Part shown: positions 59,262 to 64,000 of the stretch, piece by piece
Numbering within the stretch: position 1 is the stretch's first letter
Layout of the letters: every line of letters begins with the position of its first letter
Source: Catenaria anguillulae PL171
Lineage: Eukaryota; Blastocladiomycota; Blastocladiomycetes; Blastocladiales; Catenariaceae
NCBI GenBank assembly: GCA_002102555.1
Contig: MCFL01000015.1
Coordinates: 62,001-126,000 of the forward strand
Length of the DNA stretch: 64,000 nucleotides
Direction of reading: 5' to 3'
Position numbers and translations under genes: made by a program
Notes under the pieces: generated by a model
Databases searched by the model: none
Told to the model about the DNA's origin: nothing
What the model saw: only the letters and a program-made list of their open reading frames with translations

Positions 59262-62200
59262 TGGCCGGTATGGAGTCCCGTTCCGAATATCTCAGTTCGC
59301 GCAGTATTTATCCCGCACTGCCCCAGCCTTCTTCCGCTCCGCACCCGCACATCGAGCCTGCACCCTGCTCACATCCCTCGCACCACCAATCGAGCGCAAT
59401 CGGCGCAGCCTCGCGGTCTTCCATTGTGGACCTGGACCCGGGCGACGGCGGTGGCGACGTTATTCCACCGCGGCCAACGGTGTCTTGTTCGATAATGCCG
59501 CCGCGCCGCTTGTTCCTCCACCACTACTCCATCATCCGGACTCGGCGCTCTCCTTAATTTCACCCGATCGACTCGGCTTGCTGCACCACGATCCTCAAGG
59601 TCAGAATCAACCGGTCCACCGAGTTCCCGGGCGGCACACAAGCAGCGGCGACGGCGATGCGTCTCCTCCGATGAGCGATGCTATTGCTGGCAAAAACAAC
59701 GACCGGATGTGCTGGATAGCAGTATGGGCGCTCCTGTGTAACGCTTCTGGCCGTGGATATCTCGCAGCTTTTGTCATTATTGCCACCTGTGTTGGTACGA
59801 CGGGCCTGGGTCACTCAGCTCACACTACTTCTCCCACATACTGACCGATCGGACGGTTGTCATGCCCACAGCCGCTGCTGGGCTCACATTTGTTGAGCTG
59901 CGAACCATCACCGACCCAGCAAGTGCGTTCGGCCCAACTCGTGTCTCTCCGTGCACGTTTCCTCACATCCAATCGTTGCTGTGCGCGATTCGTAGCTGTC
60001 CAGCAACATTGTGCACCGTTCAATCAGTGTAACAAGAATATTCAACAATGATGTCCTCCCCATTGTATGGTCCATTGGCACAACCCCTTATCGCCATGTC
60101 GCAGCTGACGAGATCGCTGCTGTAGCTCAACGCCGCCGCAGGATTTGCCACATTCGCATCTCCACTGTCCAATTCCTCGTATTCCCAGTTTCTCGGATTC
60201 GCTGCGACGGATCAGTTTGTGTTGCTGCACAAGTATGTTACCTCGTGCTATTCTCTCTGCAAGTACAATCTGACCCCCCCCCAACCCTCAATGATCTTTG
60301 CTCGCTTAGGATCCAAATTTCCAAGAGGTGAAGCATGAGCAGGTCTGTGTTCTTCGAACTGGATGAACCACGATATCCTCAACTGATGCCACTTATACCA
60401 TCCCTACAGCGCGCTGATGGGAGGTAACTTTTGGCATGCCCATCTACGACCTCTTGCACGCAAACCGCACCCGTGTCACTGCGCCCGACCGTCCACTACT
60501 GGCCTGGTGCTTTGGCCTTTGTCCCTTCACTCGCCATCCCACCACGTGCCGAAGTGGAAGAATGGCGGCCAATGGGATACGATCCTTACGGCGACATGTC
60601 CCCCGTTGGCCGCCGCGCTGCGATCGACCATTCCATGGCAACGGGCAAGGCGGCCCTCACGGCGCCTATCCCCTTCATTGTTGGTGACCAAGGTGTGGCC
60701 TTGTTTCAAGTGGTCAACAGCACCGTGTCCATCACGCAAAAGAATGGCACAGTTCAGCGTGCGCGGTACTTGTGGGCATGTCGATTCGCTTGTTCCAGGT
60801 GATTGGCGATCGTGTCGGGGATTTGCCAATTGATTTGGATGTGGTGGACGACGGGTCGCAGACCACAATGTACTCGAGCCGCAGCACCCGCGAGCTGGAG
60901 GATCGCACGTTGAAGGTCCCTGTGATGGCCGTGAATCGCATGTGGACGCTGCTTTGCATGCCTGTGGCAAAGTACCCTATCAACGTCTATCACACGTGGT
61001 CGTACGTCACGGCCATTGCCCTTGTCATCATTTCATGCCCCTTATCGCTCGTGTTGCTTGTATTGATCCACAAGCTCGACCAAGCGTCGCAAGTGCGGCG
61101 AGAGCTCGCGAAATCAAGATCCATGTTGCGTGCCATTCGTGCTCGCGCTGCTGCTTGCATTCAAGCCATGCCACATTACTTGGTTGTGCTCGACGCTGAG
61201 GGGCATTTGGTTGCCATGAATCATGCGGCATCGACCTTGTTTGCCGCCGCGCCGCCACATTCCGACGAGCTGCGGTCTGTTCGATCTGTCATTCTGGACC
61301 CGGCACTGGACGCATCAGGGGCAAGCTCCACCAACTCTCACGTGCTGGCGGCACCCATCCGATTTCCACCAGGTCGCCGTCAAGTCCGGGTTGTCCGGCC
61401 CGACGGATCCGTTTTCCCAGGCGACTTGATTGTCTCGGACTCGTCGCCGGCCCCTGCGCACACCGCGGCCAATCTGGACCGTGACGAATCGGGCTGGGTT
61501 GGCCAAGTACTCCTCCTCACTGATATTTCCGTCAAAGTCGCGCAGCTCAAGGGCCTTGAAGAAGCGCGTTCCGACATCTCAATAGCCAACACGGAACGCC
61601 GCGCTCTACTGCGGCTGTGGTGCCGCGAGCTTTGCCGGCTCGGCCACCGCGTCTCCACTTGGGCTCTCAGGCATCCCGAGTCGACACTGTCGCGGGAAGA
61701 TCGGATCGGCGTTTGGTGTGCTGGCAACCACGTGCAAACGTTGGCCAAAGATACACTTGCGCTGAGTGGCATGCCGCTGCCCAATTTATCGCCGGGCGAC
61801 CGAGTGCCGCTGGATCCGTGGGTGCGGTACACGTTTGCGTTGCGGAACCAGATTCGTGGACATGAGTTGGACTTGGAGCTGACGAGCGTGTCGCAGTACG
61901 GCAACCTGGTCCTGGTGTCAAATCCGGCGCCAGAGTTGTTGGCCATGCTTGGTCGTGTCATTGATTTGGTGCAGTACATGGCGAGGCCACAGTCCAAAGT
62001 TGGCATGGTGGTGACGTTGTCGCAAGCGAGTGGCGAGGCTGGAGCACAAGAAGACGGTGGGCAGGGTCCGCAGTACCAATTGGCCGTTGCAGCAACGTTT
62101 TGTCCGCCGGAGCCACCTGCACAAACCGCAACCGAGTCACCGGAATCAAGCAATCACAACTCGAGAACGCCATCGCCGACTGTTCCGCCATCGCCCATTT

Positions 62201-63078
62201 TGAGTGAAACCGCAATGCTGGGCATGCATTTGGCATCAACAGGAGCCGAGTTCCGATCAGCGTTCACGTTCCCCGTGATCCAACATATCGCACGGTCGCT
62301 CCATGGCGTTGTTTCGGTTCAGCCCGCCGCTGGCAAGTGTGATGTAACAGTCACGCTGCCACCTCAGTGCTTTGACCTCACTCTCACCTCGGACGCCGTC
62401 CAAGACCTTGCCGTAGCTGAGCAACTCTATGTCCCTCGCTGGCTCGCCATCAAGAACTTTGCCCACACCGACTCGCCGCATTCCATGTTTGCTGCCGTCC
62501 AAGAGACAGAGGGCACAAACGCAGCCGACTGTTCTTCATCAACACCGTTGCTGGACTTTGCGGTCGTCGCTCCAACCGACGTGGTCGTTGCAATACCCGC
62601 GCCGGAGCTAGGCGAACCGCCACCAACCCCACCACCGCCTCTCCTAGCCCCGATCCCGTTTGACCCACCCATCAATCGCCGCGTCCTCGTTGTTGAGGAC
62701 AATGACCTTGTCCGCCGCATCAACTGCTCGGGCCTCAAGCGCCTCGGATTCACCACCATTGAAGCCGACTCTGGCGAGGCCGCCGTGGCCGTTTTTGAAC
62801 GCATTCTTCGCGGCGCCGAGCCCAATGTTGCCTTGGTGCTGATGGATCTCGTCATGCCCAAAATGGACGGAATCGCTGCGGCCCGAGCTATTCGCGCCAT
62901 GGGCCCACCCACTTGGCCCGTGCCCATTGTGGCATTCACGGCCAATGCGATTGGCGACGAGCAGGAGACGGTCATGAAGTCAGGCCATTTCTGTGCATTT
63001 TACACAAAGGGCACGTCAAAGGGCGTTGGTGTGTTGGAGGCAATCGTGTCAAAATGGGTTCACGGATGGTCAAAGTGA
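59262..63078 (+). CDS. CHASE-PAS-receiver hybrid sensor protein with degenerate kinase core
   Basis: A multi-exon 5' part leads into a long last exon. After a Ser/Pro-rich N terminus comes a membrane helix (YLAAFVIIATCVG, ~59750-59794). A CHASE-type sensor region follows in small exons (AAAGFATFASPL; then MGYDPYGDMSPVGRRAAIDH and GKAALTAPIPFIVGDQGVAL), then a second helix (VTAIALVIISCPLSLVLLVL) and a PAS domain (YLVVLDAEGHLVAMNHAAS). Where a hybrid histidine kinase has SHELRTP, this has RLWCRELCRLGHR: the phospho-accepting His is not in place. N, G1 and G2 ATP boxes are not recognisable. The C-terminal receiver is well kept (VLVVEDND, MDLVMPKMDG, VAFTANA, YTKG). One base is lost at ~60768. 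The start is uncertain: 59262, 59671 or further upstream. Confidence 0.75.
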
Positions 63079-63671
63079 GCTTGCCTAGTTGTCTTTTTTG
63101 CTTGTGCCTTGTATTCTCAATCTCTTGCCTTGTGCCCTGCGTCCTGCTATCCTCTTTCCCTCCTCAGGTTTTTGTCCTCGAGCTCCCCTTTCCTACTTGC
63201 ACGCATCTCCTATATACCATCTCCGACAGCTCTTTTCGCCCGCTTGCACACACTATTCTGCACTCCTCTGCCCGCACCCATCTCCTTGCGACCGCCCAAT
63301 TGTTCGCTGTTGCCAATAGTGCCTCTCTTTTCGTAATGCTTCTTCTTGCCTTGCCTCTCCTGTACATGTATGACTTGCGTTATGTCAAGAATCTCTTGTG
63401 GACGGCCAGGGCAAATGCCGCGTGGGCGGATACGGGCGGAATGCACTGTTGATGAAATGTATAAGGTTGGTGGTACATTGAGAAGCAGTCGGGAAGGACA
63501 GAAAGTAGATGGAAATCAAGCATCGATGCCTCCAGACGAGAATGGGTAGCGTGGGAGCGCCTGTTGACTAATCTGTGCGTGTGGGGAACAAGATGAAGGA
63601 AAGCGAACAGAAAGAGTCAAGAGTATGAATACAGATCTAAAGAGAGGGACAAGGCAGGAAAGCAAAGCACA
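63079..63671. other. Intergenic between convergent genes
   Basis: About 590 bp, pyrimidine-rich just after the sensor gene's stop. Overlapping frames at 63089-63452 are Leu/Ser/Cys-rich by-products of that composition. No supported gene. Confidence 0.5.
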
Positions 63672-63989
63672 TCAACCGCTCCGATGCTTCAAATACACGA
63701 GCGACCCGACAACAATGGCTCCTAACCCAACCGTCAACATAGGCAACACCGTGTCCCCCGCCAATGCCCGTGCCACTGCCCTTCTCGGCCCATACAGCCA
63801 CTCCATGACTGCCGACCTCTGTGCCTGCCCGTCGTCAATCCCGTCACCCATCCCGCTTGCCGCCAAGTGGCCCTGGGATGTCGGACCCCATTTGGCCAGA
63901 TACTTGCCAAAGGCACGTGCTTCCGGATCCGGTCTGACCGTCACAACCAGCGCCCGATGATCCGACGCTTCAAATTTCGGATTGGCCAT
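63672..63989 (-). CDS. Small tail-anchored hypothetical protein
   Basis: A 105-codon frame starting MANPKFEASDHRALVV near the window edge. The chain is basic and helical with one hydrophobic segment near the C terminus (TVLPMLTVGLGAIVVGSLVYL) followed by KHRSG, the arrangement of a tail-anchored outer-mitochondrial or ER protein. I do not recognise the family. An upstream exon could lie beyond the end of the window, so this may be only the last exon. Confidence 0.5.
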   Translation of the reverse strand: MANPKFEASDHRALVVTVRPDPEARAFGKYLAKWGPTSQGHLAASGMGDGIDDGQAQRSAVMEWLYGPRRAVARALAGDTVLPMLTVGLGAIVVGSLVYLKHRSG

Positions 63990-64000
63990 GGCGCGATCCG

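Overview
This window is nuclear DNA of a fungus. It carries many short introns (mostly 45-110 nt, donors usually GTACG or GTATG, acceptors YAG), a fungal ADP1-type ABCG transporter, Vps1-type dynamin, Svf1, and intron-rich actin. A cAMP-receptor-like GPCR, a class C GPCR, a prominin-like protein, a CHASE hybrid sensor protein and a LEKR1-like coiled-coil protein are unusual for Dikarya. They point to a zoosporic, early-diverging lineage (Blastocladiomycota or Chytridiomycota). That placement is inference. I saw no rRNA, tRNA, CRISPR array or intact transposon.

Layout. 0.9-9 kb: RSC9-like chromatin protein (+), LEKR1-like coiled coil (-), DTWD1 tRNA-modifying enzyme (+), PSMG1-like proteasome chaperone (-), small mitochondrial-looking protein (+). 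9.5-15.2 kb: cAMP-receptor-like GPCR (+), plasma-membrane-type syntaxin (-), low-complexity protein (-). 17-31 kb: Elongator subunit ELP4 (+), RGG protein (-), NDUFAF4-like protein (+), casein kinase 1 (+), VPS1 dynamin (+), SVF1-like (-), MRNIP-like (-). 31-41.6 kb, all minus strand: a very large disordered Gln-rich protein, a DUF1295 reductase-like membrane protein, the ABCG transporter. 42.7-63 kb: actin, tyrosinase, class C GPCR with a PH domain, prominin-like protein, unknown multi-pass protein (all -), then the CHASE/PAS/receiver protein (+). A small tail-anchored protein ends the window.

The main caution concerns sequence quality. At least sixteen conserved genes or domains change reading frame at a single point, and nearly every change is a one-base loss, usually beside a homopolymer. 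Allowing for the lost bases gives whole codon numbers and expected lengths (actin exactly 375 aa, ABCG 1079, ELP4 422, CK1 352, Vps1 727, prominin-like 1023). I read these as consensus or assembly errors, not pseudogenes. Exon coordinates given in the entries were worked out by hand and may be off by a base.

Functionally, most genes are ordinary housekeeping. The 45-63 kb stretch is richer in surface and sensory proteins (secreted or anchored tyrosinase, 7TM receptor, prominin-like protein, CHASE receptor), but nothing in the sequence shows that they act as one pathway.
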